The notes below the pieces were generated by a model. It made no database searches and had not been told where the DNA came from. It was given only the letters and a program-made list of their open reading frames with translations. 23,078 bases of DNA from Gammaproteobacteria bacterium (GTDB taxonomy: Bacteria > Pseudomonadota > Gammaproteobacteria > JAJDOJ01): positions 1 to 23,078 of the forward strand of contig JALVEU010000311.1 in NCBI GenBank assembly GCA_027030565.1. The letters are read 5' to 3'. Positions 8,523 to 16,282 of this stretch are shown one piece after another. The translations under genes were made by a program, and so were the position numbers. The first letter of the stretch is position 1, and each line of letters opens with the position of its first letter.

Positions 8523-9785
8523 TCAGTGCGCCGTGTGCTGCACGCCGCTGGATGGGGGAGGGGCTGCGTCTCCGGGCGTGGGCCGATCGGCCTCTGTCTC
8601 AGAACCGTACCCGAACCGGGCGGCTACGCGGGCGGTGGCGGCGTCCAGCACGGCTTCTTCTTCGGGGGTGAAGCTGGGTTCGTAGTAAGTGGGGGGGCTG
8701 ATGGTGCCGGCATAGCGCTGTACAATCGATTCGGTGTGTTGGTCGAGCCCCGCGTGACGGAGCAGCTCGCCGAGTACCCGTTCGGGTTCGGCGCACAAGT
8801 CTTCGTAGCGCAGGACCAGGGTGCATTCCCGCAGGTCCTGATCCTGGCGGAGCTGCTCGGCCAGGAAGCCGTACACGCTGCCCCAGAGCAGAGCGTAGCC
8901 CTCCACGTCGCGCCCGGCGTCCCAGGCCTGGCGTATGCGGCCGGCCAGCTTCGAATCCCCCACATGAATGACGCGCCGGTCCAGCCCGAATTCGTAGTGC
9001 CCCACACGCTGCATGTGGGCGAGGGCCTTGGGATTGGCGCGTTCCCCTGCCGAGAACAGGCGGTGCTGTTTCACGAGAGAGGCCACGTGTGCGCGGGGCG
9101 CTCGGATGGGGACCACGAACCGGGCGTCGGGGAAGAGTTTCTGCAAGTACTTGAGCCGCGTCACATTGTAATTTCCCTTGGAGGCATAACGGGTTGCGCC
9201 GCGTACCAGCAGGAGCTTCCGGAGGTGATCCGTGTAAAAGCGCTCGAATCCGGGGTGGGACGTAGTCTCGTCGAGGATCTGGACCTGTGTGTCGTCATGC
9301 AGATGGGGGAAGAAAGACATCCACAAGATCTCTTCCATGGCCTCCGGACTCTCCGGGGTGATGTAGATGCGGTCACCGTGGGCGCGTTCCTCGGGGTCGG
9401 ACCGCTTTCCGGGCACCATCCGCAGATAGGTGTTCCACCAATACGGCACATGGAGGAATGGATAGTCCTGGTAGCGGTGGGTGGTGACGACAGGAATTGA
9501 GTTGAGGATCTCAAGGAGCAGGGTGCTGCCGCTGCGCGCGATTCCGGCCACGTAGACGGGCTTCTCCAGTCTAACCGCCTGGATTTGGTCTCTGAGAAAC
9601 AGGCTCTCCAGGTTCCCCAGGCGGACCATGAGGGGGCGATGCCGCGCGACGAAACCTCCGACGACGTCCAACCAGGGGGATGTGGAAAGCTCGACAGACA
9701 TGATGATGCTCGGTCGTCTGGTGGCCGGTAATGGCGGCAGCTGCGTAAGGCCCGGATGGCCCCACCCGATGACTTGCCGCCCCAT
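8523..9785 (-). CDS. PAPS-type sulfotransferase family protein
   Basis: A 420-residue protein of the P-loop sulfotransferase fold, which moves a sulfuryl group from PAPS to an alcohol or amine acceptor. Seen: the 5'-phosphosulfate loop GIARSGSTLLLEIL at 81-94, and the region that usually binds the 3'-phosphate, FVVPIRAPRAHVASL at about 223-237. The C-terminal half, with ECTLVLRYEDLCAEPERVLGELL, is typical of this family (the YEDL motif). The ATG at 9785 has GAGG 5 nt before it and lies 6 nt after the stop of the preceding gene, suggesting coupling. An internal start at 9701 (MSVELS) is the alternative. No transmembrane segment is evident, so it is probably cytoplasmic. It is the last gene of a four-gene set that also holds an ASST-like protein. 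The acceptor cannot be read from sequence. Confidence 0.9.
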   Translation of the reverse strand: MGRQVIGWGHPGLTQLPPLPATRRPSIIMSVELSTSPWLDVVGGFVARHRPLMVRLGNLESLFLRDQIQAVRLEKPVYVAGIARSGSTLLLEILNSIPVVTTHRYQDYPFLHVPYWWNTYLRMVPGKRSDPEERAHGDRIYITPESPEAMEEILWMSFFPHLHDDTQVQILDETTSHPGFERFYTDHLRKLLLVRGATRYASKGNYNVTRLKYLQKLFPDARFVVPIRAPRAHVASLVKQHRLFSAGERANPKALAHMQRVGHYEFGLDRRVIHVGDSKLAGRIRQAWDAGRDVEGYALLWGSVYGFLAEQLRQDQDLRECTLVLRYEDLCAEPERVLGELLRHAGLDQHTESIVQRYAGTISPPTYYEPSFTPEEEAVLDAATARVAARFGYGSETEADRPTPGDAAPPPSSGVQHTAH

Positions 9786-9791
9786 GCCGCC

Positions 9792-10514
9792 TCAATGGAT
9801 TCTGAAGACGATTTTCACTGCCAGCGAAACCACCACCATCACCGTGAAATACAAGAAGATCCAACCCCGCATCCAGTCCGGACCGAGAGGCAAGATCGTC
9901 TTGGGCGGAAAGTCGAAGTCCAGCCGATCCACCGGTGAGTCATGTGGAAGATAGCCGTTGGGATTGCCGAAGAGCAGGTTCCACCATGCGTGCTTGTGGA
10001 TCACGGGAACCGGCTTGGCGAAGAACACCTGTACAAGGTCTCGTCCTTTCCAATCGATCGTCACTCGGCGGTTGGCGGGCCAGCGGAATATGGTCTGACC
10101 CTCGAGATGGGGATCGGACGAATGGATCTTCACCGTGACCTCGGCGCCGGGGTTCGGGAACCCGTAGCTGTAGTCGTTGCTCATCCATGCCAGGACGAAC
10201 AGGATGGGCAATGAAGCGAGAATGGCCGGGTAGGCCGTGAGCCCCACCTGTTTCAAGGACAGACGGAGATTCGTTACCACCAGTTCCATGAGCCCTCGGG
10301 CGTCTCCGTCGTAACCGGCGAGTGCACTTCGCACCGGCTGCAGCGCAGCCTTTACCCGCGCGATGCACGGCTGACAGGAGACGGCCCGATACAAGGCCAT
10401 GGACACGGCACCCGAGACCGCGCCCCATAAGGCCACGTGCAGCCACGGGGCTGACGATCCCAGCAGGCCGTCTGCCCGGGACAACAGTGGTGCGGCGAGG
10501 TCGAAGAAGCCCAC
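9792..10514 (-). CDS. Three-helix membrane protein of unknown function
   Basis: A 240-residue membrane protein with probable helices at 23-43, 92-111 and 216-237. The charged 50-90 segment between helices 1 and 2 is likely cytoplasmic and includes Cys47/Cys50 (CQPC). The roughly 100-residue segment between helices 2 and 3 is likely periplasmic and rich in beta-forming residues (EVTVKIHSSDPHLEGQTIF). The layout and the helix 2 region loosely recall the Oxa1-superfamily DUF106/EMC3 type, but this is an impression, not a domain match. The GTG start at 10514 has no strong ribosome binding site and lies 10 bp after the YVGPGAG gene, so translation may be coupled. The close spacing on both sides (10 and 6 bp) ties it to the sulfotransferase and the small membrane protein. 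Confidence 0.85.
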   Translation of the reverse strand: MGFFDLAAPLLSRADGLLGSSAPWLHVALWGAVSGAVSMALYRAVSCQPCIARVKAALQPVRSALAGYDGDARGLMELVVTNLRLSLKQVGLTAYPAILASLPILFVLAWMSNDYSYGFPNPGAEVTVKIHSSDPHLEGQTIFRWPANRRVTIDWKGRDLVQVFFAKPVPVIHKHAWWNLLFGNPNGYLPHDSPVDRLDFDFPPKTILPLGPDWMRGWIFLYFTVMVVVSLAVKIVFRIH

Positions 10515-10524
10515 CAGACCGCGT

Positions 10525-10773
10525 CTATTTCCGCGCTGTCGAAGAGGCGTCTTCGTCCACGGGTCCAGCCTGCTGGCCGGTGGTCTTCTTCTTGCGCATC
10601 AGGCGCCGTATGGGCCAGAACAGCACCGAAGCGATGGCAAGAACGATCACACCGACAAGCCCGGCGAGAGACCCGAGCAATGAGATTCCCGCTCCCGGTC
10701 CCACGTAGGCCTCGGCCGTGGGAGCGAGAAGGAACATGCACAACCAGATGCCTCGTTTGGCGATGGCGTTCAT
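10525..10773 (-). CDS. Small YVGPGAG-type membrane protein, 82 aa
   Basis: Seen: a cleavable signal or first helix at residues 1-22 (IWLCMFLLAPTAEA), the motif AYVGPGAGISLLGSLAGL, a membrane helix to about 52, the basic anchor WPIRRLMRKKK, then an acidic/polar tail. The ATG at 10773 follows GGAGGG, which rules out the longer upstream frame. Small membrane proteins starting with Y(I/V)GPGAG after a signal peptide recur in bacterial genomes beside sulfotransferase and phosphodiesterase-type genes. I recall this association from general knowledge and cannot verify it here. The function is unknown. Inference: an accessory or scaffold for the neighbouring membrane enzymes. The 167-bp gap to the upstream ASST-like gene leaves room for a separate promoter. 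Confidence 0.83.
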   Translation of the reverse strand: MNAIAKRGIWLCMFLLAPTAEAYVGPGAGISLLGSLAGLVGVIVLAIASVLFWPIRRLMRKKKTTGQQAGPVDEDASSTARK

Positions 10774-10940
10774 CAGTGACCCTCCAATCGACGTGCGCCT
10801 TGAGTAGGCGAGAAACAACGGCCGCGACCTCTGCTCCTCATGGGATTCGGGCCGCGACGATCCGCTGCGCGAGCGGGCATCTCCGCCCATGGCCCTACGC
10901 CGCGTCGGTGCCAGTCGCCCGCGGCGAGATCCACGGTCAG

Positions 10941-12284
10941 TCAGTCTGCGGAAGTGAGAAACTTGAGATCCCCGGGAGCGTAGCGATATCCGGCGGATAC
11001 CACGGGAATATAAGCCTCTCCCTGGAATTGTTCGCGGACCGGGTTCACGAATTCCCAGACGATGTCGCCATTCGGCGTGACTTCCAGGAGGCGACCCTCC
11101 GCCGAGACGGTGATCAGGGTGTTGCCGTTGGGCAGGCGCTGCTGGCGGCTACGGGCCCAGCTGTACATGGGGTGATCCCGATCTCCAGTGTAGCGCCAGA
11201 CGACGGCTTCGTTCATCGGGTCGATCTCCAGGACCTGGCTCCTTCCACCCTCGCCGAGCCAGCCGGAATTGTCAAACAGGAGGATGTGGCCATTGGGGAG
11301 GAAGTCCGGGTCGTGCTGTCGCCTCCATTCCCCCCGCAGGACCCAGGTCATGCGCCCGGTCTCCAGGTCGACGGTTGCGATCGCATCCCTCTTGCGGAAG
11401 CTCAGCAGCACTTCTCCGGGTTTCAGGAACGGGAACTTCGGGGCCAGGGTCGAAGGCAAGACCTCGACGGTGTTGGTGTGGAGGAGGTCCCCCTTGGGGC
11501 CCGGCTTCTTCTCCGCTACCTCTTCGATGAACCCCTGCAGATTCGAGCGCGCGAGGGCGTCCAGGATGTTCACCTCTTTGAGTTTGTGGCCGTCCGGACT
11601 CAGCACCACCACCGAGTCGTCGATGATGGGGCCCTTGAGATGCTGGAACACCTCGGGCAGGTCCCTGCGGATCCGATGGGTGAGGGTGTAGATCTTTCCG
11701 TCTTCCCCTACGCTGAGATCGTGGTGCACCGGCTCGAGGAAGGCCCAGATCAGGTTGGAGTCCTTGTCGAGTTTGACGAGACCCATTCCCCACGGTGTCA
11801 TTCCGAAGGCCACGTAGATCACCAGTAGGTCCCCGTTGGGATAGAGGTAGGCGTCGCGGTAGTAGGTGTACTCCGGTCTGGCCTCGGGGTATCGGCCCGT
11901 GGTGTCGACCTTGTCAAAAGGCAGGGCCCATTCGTGTACGACGGTCCCGGCCATGTCGACGAGAAACGCCTTCTGCGCATGACCAGAGGTATACAGCGTA
12001 TAGCCTTCGAAGGCCTTGCCGGGGTCGTGACGGACCACACCCCTCGCGTCCGAGGTCGCCTTTTCCCAGAGGTCGCTCTGCACGCGGCTGGCCAGGTGAC
12101 GCGATGGATCGAACAGCGCTTTCGCGGCCAGCTCCGCGTCCCGCACCCACTGATAGGGGAAGCGCTGGTGCATGCCCAGAAACACGCCGGCCAGCAGGGC
12201 GATTGCCGTTATTCCCGCCAGTGGGATGAGGATGAAGAGGCGGGACTCGCCGGTCTCCGACAGCCGTTTGGTGAGGTGCGTCAT
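10941..12284 (-). CDS. Membrane-anchored ASST-like (arylsulfotransferase family) protein
   Basis: A 447-residue protein with an N-terminal helix at about 15-38 and a large exported beta-propeller domain. Seen: blade motifs with His residues where ASST enzymes keep theirs: EPVHHDL (His187/188), LLHTNTVEVLP (His269), RRQHDPDFLPNGHILLFDN (His324) and RQQRLPNGNTLI near 381-391. Known: bacterial ASST moves sulfate from aryl sulfates to phenols in the periplasm without PAPS, through a histidine intermediate. Many ASST-like proteins have not been shown to have this activity. The ATG at 12284 precedes the TM helix. The 50-residue upstream extension of the frame is arginine-rich and has no ribosome binding site. 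It is followed by the YVGPGAG gene, a membrane protein and a PAPS-type sulfotransferase, so sulfate transfer is a plausible shared theme but the substrate is unknown. Confidence 0.85.
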   Translation of the reverse strand: MTHLTKRLSETGESRLFILIPLAGITAIALLAGVFLGMHQRFPYQWVRDAELAAKALFDPSRHLASRVQSDLWEKATSDARGVVRHDPGKAFEGYTLYTSGHAQKAFLVDMAGTVVHEWALPFDKVDTTGRYPEARPEYTYYRDAYLYPNGDLLVIYVAFGMTPWGMGLVKLDKDSNLIWAFLEPVHHDLSVGEDGKIYTLTHRIRRDLPEVFQHLKGPIIDDSVVVLSPDGHKLKEVNILDALARSNLQGFIEEVAEKKPGPKGDLLHTNTVEVLPSTLAPKFPFLKPGEVLLSFRKRDAIATVDLETGRMTWVLRGEWRRQHDPDFLPNGHILLFDNSGWLGEGGRSQVLEIDPMNEAVVWRYTGDRDHPMYSWARSRQQRLPNGNTLITVSAEGRLLEVTPNGDIVWEFVNPVREQFQGEAYIPVVSAGYRYAPGDLKFLTSAD

Positions 12285-12470
12285 ACCGTGGTGGACTCCG
12301 TGGGTCCGTGGAAGTGCCCTGCCTTGGGAGGAAACGGCCGGTGACGCTCTCGCCACCGTGACCGCCCGCCGGTCCCTGCGCGTATCCCGTGCCGGGGTAG
12401 CTGCACGTCCAGCCCCGGCGGATTGCCGGGCCATTCTATGGACCTACAGGCATGCAAAACTGTGCGCGGC

Positions 12471-12872
12471 TCACCAGCACGGCGTCAAGACGCTTTGTGC
12501 GAAGCCCAGCATATCCCAGGGCGTGGGCATGGGCATCCCACCCCACGGACCACCCGACTTCACCCGCAAGGCGTACTCGGCCCATTGCAAGGGCTTGGGT
12601 AGAAAACCGTACTTGAGCCGTAGCGCGTTCAGCTCCGAGACGAACATGCGGTCACAGCGGGTGTTGCCGAGAAAATCATCGCCGGCCGTGCAGAGGTCAT
12701 GACGCATGCACGCCGCATCGAATTCGTCCACCGGGGGCGGGAATGTCCCCTTGGGCGGATAGTCCACTCCGCACCAGTTGCCATACAGCGGCATGCATTT
12801 GAGAAACGCCTGGGCCTGAGGTATCGGGCTGAGCATGAAAGCGATCGAAATCACCAGCTTGATCAGTCGCAT
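12471..12872 (-). CDS. Secreted phospholipase A2-like protein
   Basis: A 133-residue precursor. Residues 1-22 form a signal peptide (MRLIKLVISIAFMLSPIPQAQA). Seen: a calcium-loop-like YGNWCG at 30-35, the catalytic block CMRHDLC at 55-61 with His58-Asp59, and TRCDRMF at 72-77 with Asp74 in the place of the second catalytic Asp. Nine Cys in all, seven in the predicted mature protein, suggest disulfides. Known: the HD pair in a CxxHDxC context with a YGxxCG calcium loop defines the PLA2 fold. Bacterial members are short and secreted and hydrolyse the sn-2 ester. The ATG at 12872 follows AGGAG (complement 12881-12885) by 8 nt. It is a single gene between the ASST-like gene and tRNA-Thr. Whether it is active, or toxic to other cells, cannot be read from sequence. 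Confidence 0.85.
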   Translation of the reverse strand: MRLIKLVISIAFMLSPIPQAQAFLKCMPLYGNWCGVDYPPKGTFPPPVDEFDAACMRHDLCTAGDDFLGNTRCDRMFVSELNALRLKYGFLPKPLQWAEYALRVKSGGPWGGMPMPTPWDMLGFAQSVLTPCW

Positions 12873-12971
12873 GGAAGGTACTCCTGAGATGGACGCACGG
12901 GCTGGATGGGCGCAGCCATTATGAACTCGCACAAGCCCGGGTCAACGGCCTGCCGCTGGCCAGGGTGCCCA

Positions 12972-13000
12972 TTGCCGCCTTTGGAGGGCTCCCGTAGAAT
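12972..13000 (+). promoter_or_regulatory. Sigma-70 promoter of tRNA-Thr
   Basis: TTGCCG (12972-12977), a 17-bp spacer and TAGAAT (12995-13000) precede the tRNA by 17 nt. The GC-rich CTGCCCGG after the -10 box resembles the discriminator of stringently controlled stable-RNA promoters. Confidence 0.7.
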
Positions 13001-13017
13001 CTGCCCGGTACGTTCAC

Positions 13018-13093
13018 GCTGGCGTAGCTCAGTTGGTAGAGCGGCTGCCTTGTAAGCAGCGGGTCGGGGGTTCGAGTCCCTTCGCCAGCTCCA
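13018..13093 (+). tRNA. tRNA-Thr, anticodon TGT
   Basis: A 76-nt cloverleaf. Acceptor stem GCTGGCG pairs with CGCCAGC. D arm GCTC/GAGC. Anticodon stem GCTGC/GCAGC with loop CTTGTAA gives anticodon TGT, which reads ACA. T arm GGGGG-TTCGAGT-CCCTT has two G-T wobbles. Discriminator T and an encoded CCA. It decodes threonine codon ACA, and ACG by wobble. It lies 59 nt before mutL and has its own promoter. Confidence 0.97.
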
Positions 13094-13152
13094 CTTGCGC
13101 CAAGCGGCGAGCTCCAGCAGCAATGCCGTCATTGGTGGCGTGCCGGCCCCCC

Positions 13153-14958
13153 ATGCCCATTCGTCCATTGCCACCCCAGCTCGTGAACCAGATCGCGGCC
13201 GGCGAGGTCGTCGAGCGCCCTGCCTCTGTGCTCAAGGAACTCTTGGAGAACGCCTTGGACGCCGGGGCGCGCCGAGTGTCGATCGAAGCGGAGCAGGGCG
13301 GGATCAAGCGATTGGTGGTCAGCGACGACGGCTGCGGGATCCCCAGGGACGAACTGGGTCTGGCCGTGAGTCGGCATGCGACGAGCAAGATCGCTACGCT
13401 GCGGGACCTGGAACGCGTCACGAGCCTCGGGTTTCGTGGCGAGGCTCTGCCCAGCATCGGGTCCGTGGCCCGATTGCAGATCACTTCGCGAGTCCCGGCC
13501 AGCGAGCTGGCCTGGCGCCTGGTTGGAGATGGCAGCGGTCACTATCAGGGACCGGTCCCTGCGGCTCATCCTCCCGGCACCCGCGTGGAGGTTCGTGATC
13601 TGTTCTTCAACATACCGGCGCGGCGCAAGTTCTTGCGCACCGAACGCACGGAGTTTCAGCACCTGCTGGGGCTCGTCCAGCGCTTGGCCCTCAGCCGGTT
13701 TACGGTGGCTCTGGACCTGCGGCACAACCGCCGCAGTGTGCTGGAGCTGCCGCCGGCCGAGGACGAGGCGGCCGAAGACCTGCGAGTTGCAGCCGTCTGC
13801 GGTGAGGACTTCGCCGAGGCCTGCGTGCGCATCGAGCATGCCAGGGCCGGAATGCGCCTGTGGGGCTGGATGGCGCGCCCGACGTTTTCGCGCAGCCAGA
13901 CCGATCTGCAGTACTTCTATGTCAATGGACGTCCGGTGCGTGACCGTACGGTGGCCCACGCCGTGCGCCAGGCCTACGCGGACGTGCTTTTCCACGGAAG
14001 GCATCCTGCCTATGTGCTTCATCTGGAGATGGATCCCGAGGCGGTGGACGTAAACGTCCACCCGGCCAAGCAGGAAGTGCGTTTTCGCGACGCGCGTGCC
14101 GTTCACGACTTTCTGTTTCATGTGCTGCACCGGGTCATCGCCGAGCTGCGCCCCGGCAGCGCGGGAAAGCTCCGAACCCAGGCACCGGCGAGTTCGCCCA
14201 CTACGCCGCCTCCGGAACCGTCCCCCTCGCAGACCGAGGTGGGCCTGCCGTACCCCGGCGTGGCCGAGGCCCAGGTGGCGAGCTACGCGCGCATGAGTGA
14301 GGCGGCCCGCGCCTTGTCAGCGGAAACGGAGCACCGTGGTGAACAGACCAATCAGGCCGCCCGGGAGAAATCGACGCCACCCTTGGGTTTTGCACTGGCC
14401 CAGCTCCATGGAATCTACATCCTCGCCGAGAACGCCCGGGGACTGGTGCTCGTAGACATGCACGCAGCCCACGAGCGGATCACCTACGAGCGGCTCAAGC
14501 GAGCCGTGCACGAGGGACCGGTCCCCACCCAGCGGCTGCTCGTACCCCTGCATCTGCAGGTGTCCGCCACCGAGGCGGAGCACGGCGAGGCCGCTCGTGG
14601 GGCCTTGTCGGAGCTGGGTGTGGAGCTGGACCGCATTGGGCCGCGCGCGCTTGTCGTGCGCGCGATCCCGGCGCTGCTGGCGGGCACCGACGTGGAGCGG
14701 CTGGTGCGCGACGTGCTTGCCGATCTGTGTATCCACGGCTGTGCGCAGCGGATCCACGAAGAGATGGATCGGTTGTTGGCCACCATGGCCTGTCATGGTG
14801 CCGTGCGTGCGCACCGGCGGCTCACCTTGGAAGAGATGAACGCCTTGCTGCGCGACATGGAGCAGACCGATCGGAGCGGGCAGTGCAACCACGGGCGGCC
14901 CACCTGGGTGCAGCTGGATCTGGAGGCCCTGGACCGGCTGTTCCTGCGGGGGCGTTGA
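13153..14958 (+). CDS. mutL: DNA mismatch repair protein MutL
   Basis: Couples MutS mismatch recognition to strand excision. A 601-residue protein. The N-terminal GHKL ATPase has Glu29 and Asn33 in KELLENALDAG, DDGCGI at 58-63 and GFRGEALPSI at 93-102. A low-complexity linker spans about 335-400. The C-terminal domain carries DMHAAHERITYE at 435-446, fitting the endonuclease signature DQHA-x2-E-x4-E with Met for Gln. It also has ACHGAVRA (Cys547-His548) and CNHGRP (578-583), the other metal-site motifs. Inference: a nicking MutL as in mutH-less bacteria such as Pseudomonas, not the E. coli type. The ATG at 13153 is chosen because MPIRPLPPQLVNQIAAGEVVERPAS is the family's usual start. An in-frame ATG at 13123 has no better ribosome binding site. 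miaA follows after 5 nt. Confidence 0.98.
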   Translation: MPIRPLPPQLVNQIAAGEVVERPASVLKELLENALDAGARRVSIEAEQGGIKRLVVSDDGCGIPRDELGLAVSRHATSKIATLRDLERVTSLGFRGEALPSIGSVARLQITSRVPASELAWRLVGDGSGHYQGPVPAAHPPGTRVEVRDLFFNIPARRKFLRTERTEFQHLLGLVQRLALSRFTVALDLRHNRRSVLELPPAEDEAAEDLRVAAVCGEDFAEACVRIEHARAGMRLWGWMARPTFSRSQTDLQYFYVNGRPVRDRTVAHAVRQAYADVLFHGRHPAYVLHLEMDPEAVDVNVHPAKQEVRFRDARAVHDFLFHVLHRVIAELRPGSAGKLRTQAPASSPTTPPPEPSPSQTEVGLPYPGVAEAQVASYARMSEAARALSAETEHRGEQTNQAAREKSTPPLGFALAQLHGIYILAENARGLVLVDMHAAHERITYERLKRAVHEGPVPTQRLLVPLHLQVSATEAEHGEAARGALSELGVELDRIGPRALVVRAIPALLAGTDVERLVRDVLADLCIHGCAQRIHEEMDRLLATMACHGAVRAHRRLTLEEMNALLRDMEQTDRSGQCNHGRPTWVQLDLEALDRLFLRGR

Positions 14959-14963
14959 GGTCC

Positions 14964-15905
14964 GTGTCCGAGGAGCCCCTGCCACCTGCCGTACTGCTCA
15001 TGGGGCCTACGGCCAGTGGCAAGACCGACATCGCCCTGCAACTGGCACGGCGCCTCCCGCTGGAGATCGTCAGCGTGGATTCTGCCTTGGTCTACCGTGG
15101 TATGGATATCGGCACGGCCAAGCCGCCCCCGGAGGTGCTGGCCGAAGTCCCTCATCACCTGATCGACCTGGTCGATCCCGCTGAGACCTATTCGGCGGGT
15201 CGCTTCCGGAGCGACGCGCTGCACGCCATGGCGCAGATCACCGCCCGGGGCCGGATTCCGCTGCTGGTGGGCGGGACGATGCTCTATTTTCGGGTGCTGC
15301 GCCGCGGATTGGCGCCGATGCCGCCGGGTGACGCGCAGATGCGGGCCCGCATCGATGCCGAGGCACGCCGCCGGGGCTGGCCGGCCCTCCACGAGCAACT
15401 GGCCATGCTGGACCCCGAAACCGCAGCTCGCATCCATCCCAACGATGCGCAGCGCATCCAACGGGCCCTGGAGGTCGTACGCCTCACCGGTAGGCCGGTC
15501 AGCCGGTGGCAGCGCTCGACCACGCCGGAGCTGCCCTACCGGCTGCTGGAGATCGTGCTGTTGCCCGCGGACCGGGCCCGGCTGCACACGCGCATCCGGG
15601 AGCGTTTCCTGGACATGTTGGAGGCCGGGTTCCTGGACGAGGTGCGTCGCCTGCGCGCGCGGCCAGAGCTGCATCCGGACCTGCCCTCGATGCGCTCGGT
15701 GGGCTACCGACAGGCCTGGTGCTACCTGGAAGGGCGGTGTCCGGAGCAGAGCTGGGTGGAACAGGCGATCGCCGCCACACGCCAGCTCGCCAAGCGCCAG
15801 CTCACCTGGCTGCGGGCCGAGTCGGGGGCGCAGGTCGTGGACCCCTTCCAGGGGGGGCGGACCCACACCCAGATTCTCCGCCTCATCGATGGGCATTTGC
15901 GCTAG
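14964..15905 (+). CDS. miaA: tRNA dimethylallyltransferase
   Basis: Transfers a dimethylallyl group to N6 of adenosine 37 in tRNAs reading codons that begin with U. It is the first step toward ms2i6A and affects translation fidelity. A 313-residue protein (E. coli 316). Seen: P-loop GPTASGKT at 14-21, DSALVYRGMDIGTAKP at about 38-53, VGGTMLYFRVL, and RQLAKRQLTWLR near the C-terminus, all family signatures. The GTG at 14964 is taken, with GAGG overlapping the mutL stop upstream. An in-frame TTG at 14955 would overlap mutL. The gene is 5 nt after mutL and before hfq, the usual gammaproteobacterial order. A promoter for hfq overlaps its last codons. Confidence 0.97.
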   Translation: MSEEPLPPAVLLMGPTASGKTDIALQLARRLPLEIVSVDSALVYRGMDIGTAKPPPEVLAEVPHHLIDLVDPAETYSAGRFRSDALHAMAQITARGRIPLLVGGTMLYFRVLRRGLAPMPPGDAQMRARIDAEARRRGWPALHEQLAMLDPETAARIHPNDAQRIQRALEVVRLTGRPVSRWQRSTTPELPYRLLEIVLLPADRARLHTRIRERFLDMLEAGFLDEVRRLRARPELHPDLPSMRSVGYRQAWCYLEGRCPEQSWVEQAIAATRQLAKRQLTWLRAESGAQVVDPFQGGRTHTQILRLIDGHLR

Positions 15906-15925
15906 AATAAACAGATTCTTATACA
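15897..15925 (+). promoter_or_regulatory. Candidate sigma-70 promoter for hfq
   Basis: TTGCGC (15897-15902), a 17-bp spacer and TATACA (15920-15925) lie at the end of miaA, about 70 bp before hfq. The local A/T-rich stretch stands out in this GC-rich sequence. In E. coli hfq likewise has promoters inside miaA. Confidence 0.55.
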
Positions 15926-15962
15926 TGACCTGAAATGGGGGGACGGGCCGCCCCGCGGCATC

Positions 15963-15979
15963 CGTCGTTCCGAACGACG
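15963..15979 (+). promoter_or_regulatory. Hairpin just before the hfq ribosome binding site
   Basis: CGTCGTTC-C-GAACGACG is a perfect 17-nt palindrome. In RNA it forms a 7-bp stem with a CCG loop that ends 3 nt before AGGAG (15983-15987). Hfq represses its own translation through its leader in E. coli, so this is a candidate autoregulatory element. A protein-binding operator is the alternative. Confidence 0.5.
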
Positions 15980-15994
15980 ACCAGGAGCAGATTC

Positions 15995-16240
15995 ATGGCA
16001 AAAGGGCAGACGCTACAAGAACCCTTCCTCAACACGCTGCGTAAAGAGCGCGTGCCGGTGTCGATCTATCTCGTCAACGGCATCAAGCTGCAGGGTCAGA
16101 TCGATTCCTTCGATCAGTTCGTGGTCCTGCTGCGCAACAGTGTGAACCAGATGGTGTACAAGCACGCCATCTCCACCATCGTCCCTTCACGCAACATCAA
16201 GATTCCTTACCCGGGTAGTGATCCAGGCAACGAGGATTGA
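15995..16240 (+). CDS. hfq: RNA chaperone Hfq
   Basis: Hexameric Sm-like protein that binds A/U-rich RNA and pairs sRNAs with mRNAs. An 81-residue protein. Seen: the N-terminal MAKGQTLQEPFLNTLRKERVPVSIYLVNGIKLQG, the Sm1 region with SFDQFVVLLRN, and the Sm2 motif YKHAISTIVPSR. The short tail of about 15 residues after Sm2 is acidic (PGSDPGNED), much shorter than the E. coli tail (102 aa protein). The ATG at 15995 has AGGAG 7 nt upstream, which excludes the longer upstream frame. It sits between miaA and hflX, as in most gammaproteobacteria, and probably has its own promoter at 15897-15925. Confidence 0.98.
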   Translation: MAKGQTLQEPFLNTLRKERVPVSIYLVNGIKLQGQIDSFDQFVVLLRNSVNQMVYKHAISTIVPSRNIKIPYPGSDPGNED

Positions 16241-16247
16241 GCCTTCG

Positions 16248-16266
16248 CGGCCCGGGCGCCCGGCCG
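16248..16266 (+). other. GC-rich stem-loop between hfq and hflX
   Basis: CGGCCCGGGCGCCCGGCCG can fold into a strong stem with one bulged C in the 42-nt gap between hfq and hflX. No T-run follows, so it may be an attenuator or an RNA-processing/stability element that lowers hflX expression relative to hfq. Confidence 0.4.
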
Positions 16267-16282
16267 GCCGCAAGAGGATCGA

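Noticed and set aside
10899..10913. Sigma-54-like TGGCAC-N5-CGGC before the YVGPGAG gene (minus strand)
   Set aside because: The -24 half is perfect but TT of the -12 half is CG. One GG-N10-GC match is expected often in GC-rich DNA, so it is not called.
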